From the NCBI RefSeq assembly GCF_024433635.1, contig NZ_WNJZ01000013.1:22558-86557 (forward strand): a stretch of 64,000 nucleotides of DNA. Reading direction: 5' to 3'. The notes under the pieces are model-generated. The model had not been told where the DNA came from and searched no databases. It saw nothing but the letters and a program-made list of their open reading frames with translations. The stretch comes from Ruminococcus sp. zg-924. Lineage in GTDB: Bacteria > Bacillota > Clostridia > Oscillospirales > Acutalibacteraceae. The position numbers and the translations under genes are program-made. This document shows positions 1-9,720 of the stretch, piece by piece; the first letter of the stretch is position 1, and the number at the start of each line of letters is the position of its first letter.

Positions 1-3000
1 ATAAGCGTTTTGCCCCTTGTTGCTGGCTAACAGTCCTAATACAATACCAGTGCAAATATAAACTTCAGTAGAATAATCACTTTCATTTACTTTATCAATC
101 TTATTGTATAAATCAAGAAGTAATGATAAGTTTTCTTCATATCTGTTCTGACTTGAATAAACAAGCGAAAGATTATATTTAGCGGTAATATACTCAGTTG
201 ATTCGATAAAATCATTTGATTCATAAAATTTGATGGCTAACATTATGTATTTTTCAGCAGTTTCCGAATCATCTAAGTTGTGTTCAATCCAACCGTAGTT
301 TTGACAAATCAGAGCTTCCATATAGTTGGAAGGATTAATTATATCAGGCTGTATCTCCAAAAGGATTTTATAATACTTTTCCGCTTCGGAATATTCATCC
401 TTTTTGTAATGGACGAGGGCTATATTATTGTAAATCAATAGATTAACTTTAGGGGATAAGTTATATTGAGTTACTATCTCATTACACTTTTCAAAGTCCT
501 TTTCTGCTTCTTCGTAATCGTTTAGATAAGTATTATATACTCCTCTATCCTGATAGCAAGAAAGCAGATTGAAACTAAGTTCATTTTCAAATAAACTTAT
601 AGCTTTATCTATGTAAAATAATGCTTCTTTATTATTCTTTTTTCTTGACTTAATACGAGCAAGAAATCTGAAATAAATAACTAAATATGATTTTGCATAT
701 TCTAAAGTTGTTAAGCCATCAATTAGTTCTTTAACTCTATCTAAATAATATTCGGCTTTCTCTATTTCGCCTTTACGCTCATGATATACTAAAAGAACTT
801 CTAAAGCTACAATCTTACTTAGGCGGTCAACATTCTTTGTGCTGATAACCTTGTTAGATAGAGCAATCATCTCATCATAGAAGCCCAATTCAAGATACAC
901 TAAACCTACACTACGAATAATGTCGGAAAGATAATCAGCGCCAGAATACTTTGTTAAATCAAGTTCTTTTGCAAATTCCCCGGCAGCATAATAATCGCCT
1001 AATGCAACATTAGCTGAGATTAAATCCATTTTTGCTTTTGTATAAGCATAAGACTGTTCTTGATTCTGTTCCTCGCAGATTTGTATCGCACGTTCTGCAA
1101 GTTCTATTCCATACGGAAAGTTCGCATTATCCAGCATTTGAAAGGAAAGGATAGAAAGGAATTCTGCCATCTCTAAGGAATCACTACCGTAAGTACTTTC
1201 GATGAAAGCCATGTTTTCAGCTATCTGTCGATTAGCTTCTGTTTCTTCATGATTTAATAAAGAGTAAACCCACCTGTACTGAGCTATGTCTTTGTAATAC
1301 GGTGATTCTTCGCCAAGTTCTTCTCTTAACTCAGAAAGTAACTTTTCATATTCCTGTCGAGCTTGAGAAAATTCACCGGAATCTAACTTTTGCGATAATA
1401 CATCCTCAAATGATGGCTCTTCTTCGTCTTGAGGTGAGGTTTCGTACTGTTCCAGCAAAGATGAATAGTATTCTACATCATCCTGATGTCCTAATTCATC
1501 CGATAATTTTATTATATCTTTAATAACTCCATCTGCAAATTCAAGATTATGTTCAATAATATGGTTAAGGAGCTTTTTATATTGCTCTACAGCTCTTTCT
1601 AATTCATTATTATTTTCATAACATTCCGCTATTCCTAATATTGCATCACTAATGTCGTTATATAAATCCTCATCAGGTTCTTCGCTACTACAAAGACTTT
1701 CTGCAACATTTATAGCTTCGCCATAATAATAAATTGCCTTAGAGTTAGAACCAAATCTTGCTTCATAATCTCCCAATTTGTTGTAAACGACCGGAAGAGA
1801 TTCATAACCACCGATTGCTTCTAAATCCATTAAGGCTTTTTGCAGATACCTTTCTGCCTCTTTTTGTCTGTATAATGAGAGATAAATTGAACCTAAAAGA
1901 TATGCGATAATTGCCTGCGATTCCTCGCTTTCAGTCTTATATCTTCTATCAAGCTGTTTAGCAGTAGCTAATGCTTTTTGTAATACAGATATATGACTTG
2001 TTTCATCTTTATAGCATTGGTTTTGTAAGTGTTCTGAAAGCAGATAATAACTTTCTTCCTTTTTAAGATTTTGTTCCGAGATAACATCAGACACAATTGA
2101 GTGCAAGGAAATCAAGCTACCGTTGTTCTCAATCCAACCTTGACTAATTAAAGCAGCAATTATTTCTTGATTTATAGATTTTTCGCCACAGGCTTCTATA
2201 AATTCACTTTCTTGAATGCCATAAACAGATATTAGTGTCATATTCAATAATGTCTGTTTCTCCACATTTTCAAGTGCGCTAATACTGAATACAGTATGCA
2301 GATGATTGTTTATTTTGTTATAAACATCAATATCCTCATCAGAATAATCGTATTCATAAAACACTCTTGTATCTATTGTGTTAAGTTCTTGTTCATTCAA
2401 CTTTTGAATAATCGTGTTAATACTGATAGCTGTTCTTTTAATTAGCTTTGCAATCAAAACAAGCAGTAAGGTATTCTGTTGTATATTTGCTACCAGATCT
2501 CTTATTTCTTCATCTGTTAAAGGTGTTTTTGTTATTGCTGTATGCAAATAGAACAATCTTCTGCTATCCTCTAGTGATAAAGGAGGTAGAGGTAGAACTT
2601 TGTCCTCATAGTAATCAGCCGCCGGCATACATCGAGTTGTAAAGATTACTTTAAAACTATTACCATTAGTAGGCAGAAACTCTCGTAAATACTTATCGTA
2701 AGTTACATTGAAGTTGTCAATTATTATCAATGTATTTGAATCGCATTGATGGAGTAATTTATTTTTCGTTTTGAAAAGTTCATCTATATTATCGTAATCT
2801 TCGTCATTTATTCCGCTGATTGGCATGGCAGCAACTAACGCTTTTAACGAATCTACATATTTACAAAACTGTATCGTATGATAGTTACTTTTAAATACTT
2901 CAACATACATTTTTGTAATTTCTGATTTTCCCAATCCTCCCATGCCTTTTATGAAAACAAAACCATCATCTGTTAATCTTTGATGTATGTCAAATAATTC

Positions 3001-4005
3001 TTCCCTTCGTTCAATACATACCTTTGTCGGTTGCCAAACAGGAAGATTGAGCAGATAAGGCTTCTTATTATCAAGACTTGACAGAATAAGGTTAAGTTGT
3101 TCCAAAAGTGCTTTTGTACTTTTGTATCTTCGTCTTACAGAAATCTGCAAGGTGTTGAGCAGCAATTTTTCTATTTCGTATTTTGCTTTTGGTGAAACAC
3201 CATTCATTAAAGGTGCTTCATCATAATTGAATTCTGAATCATGTTCCATCTGTTCGTGAGTGGGAGCCTTTCCGAACAGTCTGAAATAAAACATTGCTCC
3301 AATTTCAAAAATATCAGTAGCAATGCCAATTTTGTTTAGTTCTCGTCCCACTAACTCTGGGACATAATATATTCTTGGGTTAGGAATATAGGATACTTTC
3401 CCTTTTTTTAAATCATCTAAACTTAATAAGCTGTCATAGTCAAACAACTTAATCAATTCTGTCACTTTATCAAGGACAAAAATATTCTCCGGCTTAATAT
3501 CACAATGGACAAAACCTGCATTGTGATACATTTCTACCGCCTTTGTGACAGAAATCATCAGCTTTACAAGTGAGTAAATGCTATCATCTTTAATCTCATC
3601 GTAGCCTTTTCCGTAATCATAAGAAGAAAGAGTATATAAGGTATTATTTCCTTCATACAAGCCGAGCTGTACCGGATGATAGTTTGAAGCTGCTTCATTT
3701 TCTGAAATATAGTTATTGATAAACCTATATGTTTCCCGGTAATCATTTAAACCATATTCAAAGCGTTGCTTATGTTCATCGGGGATAATAATAGAGTGAT
3801 CTGCGTTTCTGCTAACGTCGCCCAAATATGCAGGACAATATTCTTTTAGAATTCCTCTGTGACGAATGTTATCTGCTTCATAAAATGAAACAACATAAGC
3901 AACACAGCTGCCTCCGGCACCCCTTTTATACTCAATAGTAAACTCTTTGACTTCATTACTCGAATGAAGTTTAAGTTTAGATTTTGGCTTTATTTCTCTT
4001 GACAT
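1..4005 (-). CDS. Ser/Thr kinase - STAND/NB-ARC NTPase - TPR protein (C-terminus beyond window)
   Basis: Open from an ATG at 4005 (AGGTGGG ribosome site at 4010-4016) to base 1, so at least 1335 residues with no stop in the window. Residues 25-300 are a protein kinase: glycine loop GAGGSC near 29, Lys54 in ILKEY, catalytic HCDIKPEN at 167-174, and DYD (for DFG) at 189. A STAND ATPase follows: Walker A GMGGLGKS at 354-361 and a Walker B ending TLIIIDNF near 425. The rest, from about residue 640, is degenerate TPR helices. Known: such kinase-NTPase-TPR proteins are signalling or defence sensors in which TPRs bind the trigger. Inferred: a sensor or executor at the distal end of the TerY-P cargo. 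The exact TPR count cannot be given because the gene is cut. Confidence 0.85.
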   Translation of the reverse strand, partial: MSREIKPKSKLKLHSSNEVKEFTIEYKRGAGGSCVAYVVSFYEADNIRHRGILKEYCPAYLGDVSRNADHSIIIPDEHKQRFEYGLNDYRETYRFINNYISENEAASNYHPVQLGLYEGNNTLYTLSSYDYGKGYDEIKDDSIYSLVKLMISVTKAVEMYHNAGFVHCDIKPENIFVLDKVTELIKLFDYDSLLSLDDLKKGKVSYIPNPRIYYVPELVGRELNKIGIATDIFEIGAMFYFRLFGKAPTHEQMEHDSEFNYDEAPLMNGVSPKAKYEIEKLLLNTLQISVRRRYKSTKALLEQLNLILSSLDNKKPYLLNLPVWQPTKVCIERREELFDIHQRLTDDGFVFIKGMGGLGKSEITKMYVEVFKSNYHTIQFCKYVDSLKALVAAMPISGINDEDYDNIDELFKTKNKLLHQCDSNTLIIIDNFNVTYDKYLREFLPTNGNSFKVIFTTRCMPAADYYEDKVLPLPPLSLEDSRRLFYLHTAITKTPLTDEEIRDLVANIQQNTLLLVLIAKLIKRTAISINTIIQKLNEQELNTIDTRVFYEYDYSDEDIDVYNKINNHLHTVFSISALENVEKQTLLNMTLISVYGIQESEFIEACGEKSINQEIIAALISQGWIENNGSLISLHSIVSDVISEQNLKKEESYYLLSEHLQNQCYKDETSHISVLQKALATAKQLDRRYKTESEESQAIIAYLLGSIYLSLYRQKEAERYLQKALMDLEAIGGYESLPVVYNKLGDYEARFGSNSKAIYYYGEAINVAESLCSSEEPDEDLYNDISDAILGIAECYENNNELERAVEQYKKLLNHIIEHNLEFADGVIKDIIKLSDELGHQDDVEYYSSLLEQYETSPQDEEEPSFEDVLSQKLDSGEFSQARQEYEKLLSELREELGEESPYYKDIAQYRWVYSLLNHEETEANRQIAENMAFIESTYGSDSLEMAEFLSILSFQMLDNANFPYGIELAERAIQICEEQNQEQSYAYTKAKMDLISANVALGDYYAAGEFAKELDLTKYSGADYLSDIIRSVGLVYLELGFYDEMIALSNKVISTKNVDRLSKIVALEVLLVYHERKGEIEKAEYYLDRVKELIDGLTTLEYAKSYLVIYFRFLARIKSRKKNNKEALFYIDKAISLFENELSFNLLSCYQDRGVYNTYLNDYEEAEKDFEKCNEIVTQYNLSPKVNLLIYNNIALVHYKKDEYSEAEKYYKILLEIQPDIINPSNYMEALICQNYGWIEHNLDDSETAEKYIMLAIKFYESNDFIESTEYITAKYNLSLVYSSQNRYEENLSLLLDLYNKIDKVNESDYSTEVYICTGIVLGLLASNKGQNAY

Positions 4006-4219
4006 AATTCCCACCTATAAAGATTCAATTAAACAGCAATAGCCTTTACCATATTTTACTACGGAAAAGTCTTAGCGGTTTTCTGCTATTATTCATCACC
4101 AAGTAATCTTGTAGATGTCATACGGAATTTATACTCATTTTAGTTTTAATAAAGAACTTCCTTAAATATTGCTTTTATACTATTCACAACAATCCTCAGC
4201 TAGTCTTGCAAATACAAAT

Positions 4220-4468
4220 TCAACGAATAATCCTAATTTTTTGAGGTTCATTATCATTTGTTAAAATTAAGTCATAGTTCTGACCAGCAACCGTTATTTT
4301 ATATTTCCCGAACGAATTTGATAAGGTATACGAATAGTTTCCTTCATATGTAAATTCATCGTCTGCTCCAGCTTCTCCTACAGTGGTCAAATAATAATAA
4401 TCGGCGGTTTCATCTTCCTTAAACACAAGTTTATAGTAATAATAGTGTATCCAGAATCCCGATTCCAT
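4220..4468 (-). CDS. Small beta-rich ORF, possible displaced C-terminal tip
   Basis: An 82-residue reading frame beginning 17 bases after the stop of the MORN gene. I do not recognise it by name. The alternating Tyr/Thr/Gly strands (for example FTYEGNYSYTL and YKITVAGQNYDLIL) look like the last strands of a small lipocalin-like beta-barrel whose first strands are missing. No good ribosome site precedes the ATG, so it may not be translated on its own. Its place directly behind a modular protein fits an orphan C-terminal end left after the upstream gene changed its 3' part. It could also be a genuine small gene translated by coupling. Confidence 0.4.
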   Translation of the reverse strand: MESGFWIHYYYYKLVFKEDETADYYYLTTVGEAGADDEFTYEGNYSYTLSNSFGKYKITVAGQNYDLILTNDNEPQKIRIIR

Positions 4469-4484
4469 CTGACTATTCTTTTAA

Positions 4485-5642
4485 TCAAAATAGTTTTCTC
4501 TTTCCTCTTTTCCACTTACCAGACTTTACATCACCATTAGAATACTGCCAAACACCTTCGCCGTTCCAAGGATTTCCTTCTAAAAACTCTCCACTCCATA
4601 ATGTTCCGTCATTCCATAAAATTTTTCCCTCACCATTTTCTATACCATCTATAAAGTCTCCTTCATATTCATCTCCATTAGGCCATGTATATTTTCCCTT
4701 ACCTGTACATTTTCCATCTATAAAGTCTCCTTCATATACATCTCCACTAGGCCATGTAAATTTTCCCTTACCTGTACGTTTATCATCTATAAAGTCTCCT
4801 TCGTATATCTTTCCATTAGGCCATGTATATTTTCCCTTACCTGTACGTTTTCCATCTATATAGTCTCCTTCATATACAGATCCACTAGGCCATGTATATT
4901 TTCCCTTACCTGTACGTTTATCATCTATAAAGTCTCCTTCGTATACATTTTCATTAGGCCATGTAAATTTTCCCTTACCTGTACGTTTATCATCTATAAA
5001 GTCTCCTTCATATACATCTCCATTAGGCCATGTACATTTTCCCTTACCTGTACATTTATCATCTATAAAATCTCCTTCATATACCTCTCCACTAGGCCAT
5101 GTAAATTTTCCTTTACCTGTACGTTTTCCATCTATAAAGTCTCCTTCATATACATCTCCATTTCCATAAACAGCTTTCCCGTAACCATTAGGGCGATTGT
5201 TATCCATAGGACCTGTATATTCAACCGTTCTACCATCAATTACAAGTTTGACCGAAACGTTATCACTAACAACACTTAATGTATCTATATCTTTATCAAA
5301 AGAGGTATTTTTAGAGGAACCAACTTGCGGAATAAAACCAAATGATAACAAAATTATGTTTATCCATTCATGTGATATCCCGTAGTTCTTACTCATTGTA
5401 TACTCAAACTTAGATATTTCCGCAGTATTTACTGTATCTCGAGATGAGTACAACGAAAATAGTTTGTCACAAATTTCTTCATTTGAAGTCAAAATTTGCC
5501 TTATAACTCTTCTCTCAAATTGGGCTAGAGGTATCAAATCATCTAGCACGGAACATAGGATTTTAGGCTCCTTTATAATTTCAGCTCCACGTTCGTCTAT
5601 TATCTCACTTATTACCTTTGCTATTTTACTTTGTGTTTCCAT
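4485..5642 (-). CDS. LDDL-module protein with MORN repeats
   Basis: 385 residues; ATG at 5642 with AGAAGGG upstream. Residues 5-105 are the shared LDDL module (RGAEIIKEPKILCSVLDDL at about 18-36, GISHEW near 88). A linker follows, then from about 138 to 370 a run of 23-residue MORN repeats of the form FIDDKRTGKGKFTWPNGDVYEGD, ending in a GKWKRGKRKLF cap. MORN repeats are beta-hairpins that bind membrane lipid or protein partners. No signal peptide or membrane segment is visible, so it is probably cytoplasmic. It lies 31 bases behind the Sel1 gene, so the two are probably co-transcribed. Inferred role: an adaptor whose N-domain joins a common partner and whose MORN face reads a target. The repeat copies are almost identical, which suggests recent expansion. 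Confidence 0.8.
   Translation of the reverse strand: METQSKIAKVISEIIDERGAEIIKEPKILCSVLDDLIPLAQFERRVIRQILTSNEEICDKLFSLYSSRDTVNTAEISKFEYTMSKNYGISHEWINIILLSFGFIPQVGSSKNTSFDKDIDTLSVVSDNVSVKLVIDGRTVEYTGPMDNNRPNGYGKAVYGNGDVYEGDFIDGKRTGKGKFTWPSGEVYEGDFIDDKCTGKGKCTWPNGDVYEGDFIDDKRTGKGKFTWPNENVYEGDFIDDKRTGKGKYTWPSGSVYEGDYIDGKRTGKGKYTWPNGKIYEGDFIDDKRTGKGKFTWPSGDVYEGDFIDGKCTGKGKYTWPNGDEYEGDFIDGIENGEGKILWNDGTLWSGEFLEGNPWNGEGVWQYSNGDVKSGKWKRGKRKLF
4640..5170 (-). repeat. 69-bp tandem repeats encoding MORN units
   Basis: About seven to eight head-to-tail 69-base units, each coding one 23-residue MORN repeat. Stretches such as ttttcccttacctgtac and atctataaagtctccttc recur at each unit with only a few substitutions. 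Near-identity at third codon positions indicates recent duplication or gene conversion rather than old protein repeats. Confidence 0.85.
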
Positions 5643-5673
5643 AATACAATCCCTTCTAAGTTATAAGTTTTTA

Positions 5674-6606
5674 TCACTTATATTTTTCTTTTACTTCACA
5701 ATATTTCGCCTCTGCTAACCCAAAACCTGCATCAGCAGACTTCCTGTACCACATTAATGCATTAATACAGTCTTCTTTCACACCTAATCCATTCTCATAG
5801 CAAAAAGCCAAATAAAAAGATGCATACTTCTTTGCTGTTTCAGAATTTGCTCTTTGGGCAGATTTAAGAAACAGGTCAAAGGCACACTTAAAATTCTGCT
5901 GTACTCCTAAACCATCATAATAACATCTGCCCAGATTAAACTGCGCTGTATCATCACCATTCTCGACAGCTAACTTATACCATTTAACAGCCTCATAATA
6001 ATCTTGCACAACGCCATTTCCATTATAATAAATATCACCAAGTCTATTCTGAGCCCAAGAATTGTTTTGAGCCGCCGATTTTTTGTACCAATTTAGTGCT
6101 TTTAAATAGTCTTGTTCACAACCAATTCCAAACTCGTATTTATATCCCATTTCATATTGTTTCCATTCATCTAAAAGTCCGCTTTCTTCATCCTTATTTT
6201 TATCCCCTTGATTCTCATAATTATTTTTTAATTCGATTGCTCCAAAAAATGCAGATGTAGATATTTCAATCCATTCATCAGATATTCCGCAATTATTTTT
6301 CATTAAGTACTTGAACTGGGATAATTCAATCTCTTTATTGATATTTTCCATAGAATACAAAGAATGCAATTTATCACATAATTCTAAATTTGAAGTCAAA
6401 ATCCGTCTTATAACAGTTCTTTCTGTTCTCGCTTGTGGTATTAAGTCATCAAGTATTGAGCAAAACACTTTGGGTTCTTTAACTATTTCTATTCCTCGTT
6501 CAAGTATTATTTGTTTTATTATTTCACTGATTGTTGCATCATAGTTTATACTATTTCCAAAACTATTTGTGACTTCTTTTACTGTTTGATCCATTATTTT
6601 ATCCAT
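5674..6606 (-). CDS. LDDL-module protein with Sel1-like repeats
   Basis: 310 residues; ATG at 6606 with GGGAG nine bases upstream. The first 125 residues are the LDDL module (RGIEIVKEPKVFCSILDDL, then GISDEWI). From about 155 to 305 come four Sel1-like repeats, recognisable by GNGVVQDYYEAVKWYKLA, GLGVQQNFKCAFDLFLKSA and GLGVKEDCINALMWYRKSA. Sel1 repeats are TPR-like alpha-solenoids that scaffold protein complexes. There is no signal peptide. It stands between a truncated LDDL fragment upstream and the MORN gene downstream and is probably in one transcript with the latter. Function is inferred as adaptor or target recognition; no enzymatic domain is visible. Confidence 0.8.
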   Translation of the reverse strand: MDKIMDQTVKEVTNSFGNSINYDATISEIIKQIILERGIEIVKEPKVFCSILDDLIPQARTERTVIRRILTSNLELCDKLHSLYSMENINKEIELSQFKYLMKNNCGISDEWIEISTSAFFGAIELKNNYENQGDKNKDEESGLLDEWKQYEMGYKYEFGIGCEQDYLKALNWYKKSAAQNNSWAQNRLGDIYYNGNGVVQDYYEAVKWYKLAVENGDDTAQFNLGRCYYDGLGVQQNFKCAFDLFLKSAQRANSETAKKYASFYLAFCYENGLGVKEDCINALMWYRKSADAGFGLAEAKYCEVKEKYK

Positions 6607-6712
6607 TTTATTTTCTCCCTCAAATACTTTGTTTTATTGCCTAATTCTTGTTTAATCATCCTCTACAGTTGAAACAATTAATGTATCAAAGCGAGCTTCT
6701 AATCTATTTGCA

Positions 6713-6943
6713 CTAACTTTCGACTGAGCTTATAGTTTCTCTAAATGGATATACTAAGTATAATTTTTCACACAACTCATTATTCGCTGTTAGAGCACGC
6801 CTAATAACTTTTCTCTCAGCAAAGGCCTCAGGTGCTAAATCATCAAGCATAGAACACAATATTTTAGGTTCTTTTATGATTTCAATTCCTCGTTTCTCTA
6901 CGATTTCATCTATTATCTTTGATATTTGAATTTGATTATTCAT
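6713..6943 (-). pseudogene. Truncated LDDL-module gene
   Basis: Starts at an ATG (6943) with a GAAGAGG ribosome site and reads a good LDDL module (RGIEIIKEPKILCSMLDDLAP), but stops after 76 residues, before the GISDEW part and without any C-terminal domain. The reading frame continues upstream for 22 residues, but that part is the tail of a decayed S1 domain, so the internal ATG is preferred. Best read as a 3'-truncated cassette; a free-standing docking module remains possible. Confidence 0.65.
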
Positions 6944-7009
6944 AGAAAAAGCCTCTTCGTGTTTTATTTTTAATATGATTTGTGAAACATTTAAACGTAT
7001 AGATTGCAA

Positions 7010-7205
7010 GCTCTTTGTTTCAGTTAAAGCTAAAATCTTAACTTTTATTATCTTACCAACCTCAAATTCATTAGAAATATCTTTTTATAAAAATCGCAAA
7101 GTTTAGAAACATGTATAAATACATCAATATCTGAAATATGTTAACAAAAGCACCAAATTTTACAATGTCTATCAATGTTTAGTTTAAGACAGTCATAACA
7201 AATAC
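7010..7205 (-). pseudogene. Decayed S1-domain remnant
   Basis: Translating the minus strand in shifting frames gives pieces of an S1 RNA-binding fold: LIDIVKFGAFVNIFQ, then DIDVFIHVSKLCDF, then ISNEFEVGKIIKVKILAL. At least two frameshifts and several stops break it. It lies directly behind the stop of the intact S1-type gene and resembles that gene's C-terminus, so it looks like an older C-terminal end left behind after duplication or replacement. Confidence 0.6.
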
Positions 7206-7249
7206 ACCTGTATAAACATCGACTACAAATTGGTATTCGCAAACTAATC

Positions 7250-7879
7250 TTAAATTAATTCTTTAAGGCTTACACGCTTTTTCTCAAAGTCTATACTATC
7301 AATCTTAGCTTTAATAATATCGCCAATACTATATTCATCTGAAATTTCGTTTTTATCCTTTTTTGAAAGCTTAGAAATATGTATTAAACCATCGACGCCA
7401 TGAATAATCTCAACAACTACACCAAATCTTGTAAGTCCTATAACCGTAGCATCTACAATAGTACCTATCTGATATTTTTGTTTAAATGCAAGCCATGGGT
7501 CGTTATTAGTAATTTCATTTTCGAATAATTGTATGCCATTGGTATTATCAAGACACCATCCAAAAGCATCGGCAAATACAGATATAAAAAAATTAATCCA
7601 CTCATCTGAAACACCATATTCACTTTTTATATTATATACGAATTTTGATATATTCATTGATAGGTCTGATTCTGAACAATAATATAATGAAATCAATTCA
7701 TTACATAACCCAGAATTACCTAATATGATCCGTCTAATAATTTTTCTTTCTCGTTGAAGTTTAGGGACGATATCATCTAGTAAAGAACAAAATACATTTG
7801 GATTCTTCAGAATATCAATTCCCCTTATTTCAATTATTTTTATTATCGCATTTGATAACTCTTGTTTTTGATAATCCAT
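7250..7879 (-). CDS. LDDL-module protein with S1 RNA-binding domain
   Basis: 209 residues; ATG at 7879 with AGAAGGG upstream. Residues 1-115 are the LDDL module (RGIDILKNPNVFCSLLDDI, GVSDEWI). Residues about 135-209 are a complete S1 OB-fold: GTIVDATVIGLTRFGVVVEI, then GVDGLIHISKLS and the closing VSLKELI. S1 domains bind single-stranded RNA or contact ribosomes and RNases. This is the only family member here with a nucleic-acid binding end, which hints that the array can be directed to RNA. No signal peptide. A decayed S1 copy follows it. Confidence 0.8.
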   Translation of the reverse strand: MDYQKQELSNAIIKIIEIRGIDILKNPNVFCSLLDDIVPKLQRERKIIRRIILGNSGLCNELISLYYCSESDLSMNISKFVYNIKSEYGVSDEWINFFISVFADAFGWCLDNTNGIQLFENEITNNDPWLAFKQKYQIGTIVDATVIGLTRFGVVVEIIHGVDGLIHISKLSKKDKNEISDEYSIGDIIKAKIDSIDFEKKRVSLKELI

Positions 7880-8121
7880 AAATCAACCCTTCTATCAAAC
7901 ATCACATATTAATTTTTAGGTCCTATTTTTGCCAACACAACTCTTTTTCGTTCCATCTTTCTCTTTACCGTTTGCTTAACACCAAATAACCTTTTCTAGT
8001 ACAAAGTTTATTATTCTTCAACCCACTACCATCTTATATAACTTTATTTTTTAATTCCTATAAATAAACGCTTAACAAGCTCATTATTATTTTTTATACA
8101 CATCATTACCAAACCTATAAT

Positions 8122-9663
8122 TTATGTAAGCATAGAATTATAACAAGAAATAATCAAAAGTTTATCCTCAATACCTTGTATTTCTTTCTTTATCTCTTTT
8201 CTTCTTTTGCCTGCAAACACACCCCTCAAAGAAGATAACTCTTCTTCAAGTTGTTTCTTTTTTAATTTTAGTTTTTCTTCTTCACTTTTTTCTATAGGTT
8301 TATTTCTTGATTTCTCTTCTACAGTTGTATTAGTTCTTTCAGTATAATGAATCTTACTTTCATTAGTAAAACCACTTTTTATAGTTTGATTTTTACATAA
8401 TGAAACATAATCATCTATATTAGAAAACAACCTCCAACCGTTCACATTACATTGACCATAATGATTATCACCAATTGCCACTAGAGTACCGTCTTTTTTC
8501 AATCCCACAGTAAATGTTCCTGATGACGAAACAGCAACAATATCTTTCCAATCATCAACACTGAATTGTCCATAATTAAATTTTTGCTCTCCTTCATATT
8601 CCGTGGATATAACGGTTCCATTACTTCTCAATCCAACAGTATGGTAGGGATTTGCAGATAATTGAATTACGTCACTAAAACTTGATACTTCACACTGTCC
8701 ACGATAACCTGCACCAATATAATTGGTCGTAATGACAGTACCATCAGAACGAATACCTGAAGCGTGTAATTTGCCTGATGAAATCTCTTTTATACTATTC
8801 CAGTCATTCGTCGAACATTGATTATAACTGTTTAAACCTGTACTTAAAACAGTTCCTTGTGAGGTTAATCCCATTGTTAAAGCACCATTAGCAGATATTT
8901 TTTTTATGTCTTTCCATAATTCGACATTACATTGACCATATTTATTTAAACCAGCTGCTACAACTGTTCCATCGGATTTCAAACCAAACGTACAATTAAG
9001 CCCAGTTGAAATTGCAATAATATTTTTCCAGTTACTCACATTGCATTGTCCTACATCTTTTATATTTGGCTCTAGTATTTGTGTTGCTACAACTGTTCCG
9101 TCAGACTTCAACCCTACTGAATGGAAAGCATCTGCAGAAACTGCTACGATATCTGTCCAGCTTGATACATTGCACTGTCCGGCCCTATTATCTCCCGTAG
9201 CAAGCACTTTTCCATTTTCACATACAGCTAATGTATGGAATGCTCCTGCTGCAATTTTCTGATGCAACCATCTATTGTATTCAACAAAACTTTTAGTCGA
9301 CACAGAATCTTCTGTTGCCACACTTGGCTCGTTATCTTCAACTTTAAGAGGTAAATCACTGGTAAAGGAAAAAGCATCCAATATAACATTAATCCATTCG
9401 TTAGTAATGCCTAAATTCTTATTCATAATAAATACAAATTTATTCAATTCGGTCATATTTTTTGAATCATAAATCTCATATAACCTCTCGCAGACATCTC
9501 TATTGGAAGTTAAAACACTTCTAATTACCTTTTTTTCGAAAAGCGCCTGCGGCGCTAAATCATCAAGCATAGAACACAAAATTTTAGGTTCTTTTATGAT
9601 TTCAACACCACGTTTGCTTATTATATCGCTGATCACTTGTGAAATATCGTTTTTTGTTGTCAT
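8122..9663 (-). CDS. LDDL-module protein with RCC1-type repeats and coiled-coil tail
   Basis: 513 residues; ATG at 9663 with an AGGGGAG site. The LDDL module (residues 5-110; RGVEIIKEPKILCSMLDDLAP) is followed from about 135 to 415 by RCC1-type beta-propeller repeats with the recurring pattern SDGTVVATG..GQCNVS.W.DIVAVS. The final 70 residues are charged and helical and contain the motif QLEEELSSLRGVFAGKRR, typical of a short coiled coil. RCC1 propellers are protein- or chromatin-binding platforms; the bacterial WxDI variant has no known catalysis. Probably cytoplasmic. A stretch of N-domain DNA near 9542-9600 is nearly identical to the truncated copy near 6831-6890. Confidence 0.8.
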   Translation of the reverse strand: MTTKNDISQVISDIISKRGVEIIKEPKILCSMLDDLAPQALFEKKVIRSVLTSNRDVCERLYEIYDSKNMTELNKFVFIMNKNLGITNEWINVILDAFSFTSDLPLKVEDNEPSVATEDSVSTKSFVEYNRWLHQKIAAGAFHTLAVCENGKVLATGDNRAGQCNVSSWTDIVAVSADAFHSVGLKSDGTVVATQILEPNIKDVGQCNVSNWKNIIAISTGLNCTFGLKSDGTVVAAGLNKYGQCNVELWKDIKKISANGALTMGLTSQGTVLSTGLNSYNQCSTNDWNSIKEISSGKLHASGIRSDGTVITTNYIGAGYRGQCEVSSFSDVIQLSANPYHTVGLRSNGTVISTEYEGEQKFNYGQFSVDDWKDIVAVSSSGTFTVGLKKDGTLVAIGDNHYGQCNVNGWRLFSNIDDYVSLCKNQTIKSGFTNESKIHYTERTNTTVEEKSRNKPIEKSEEEKLKLKKKQLEEELSSLRGVFAGKRRKEIKKEIQGIEDKLLIISCYNSMLT

Positions 9664-9720
9664 ATTTGTTCTCCCCTTTGAACTATATTCTATATTTCAG
9701 AAAAGATTCTTCGGCAATCA

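Noticed and set aside
4640..5170. Regular 69-bp spacing looked at first like a CRISPR-type or intergenic repeat array
   Set aside because: The whole stretch is one open frame on the minus strand coding MORN repeats; there are no unique spacers and no cas genes.
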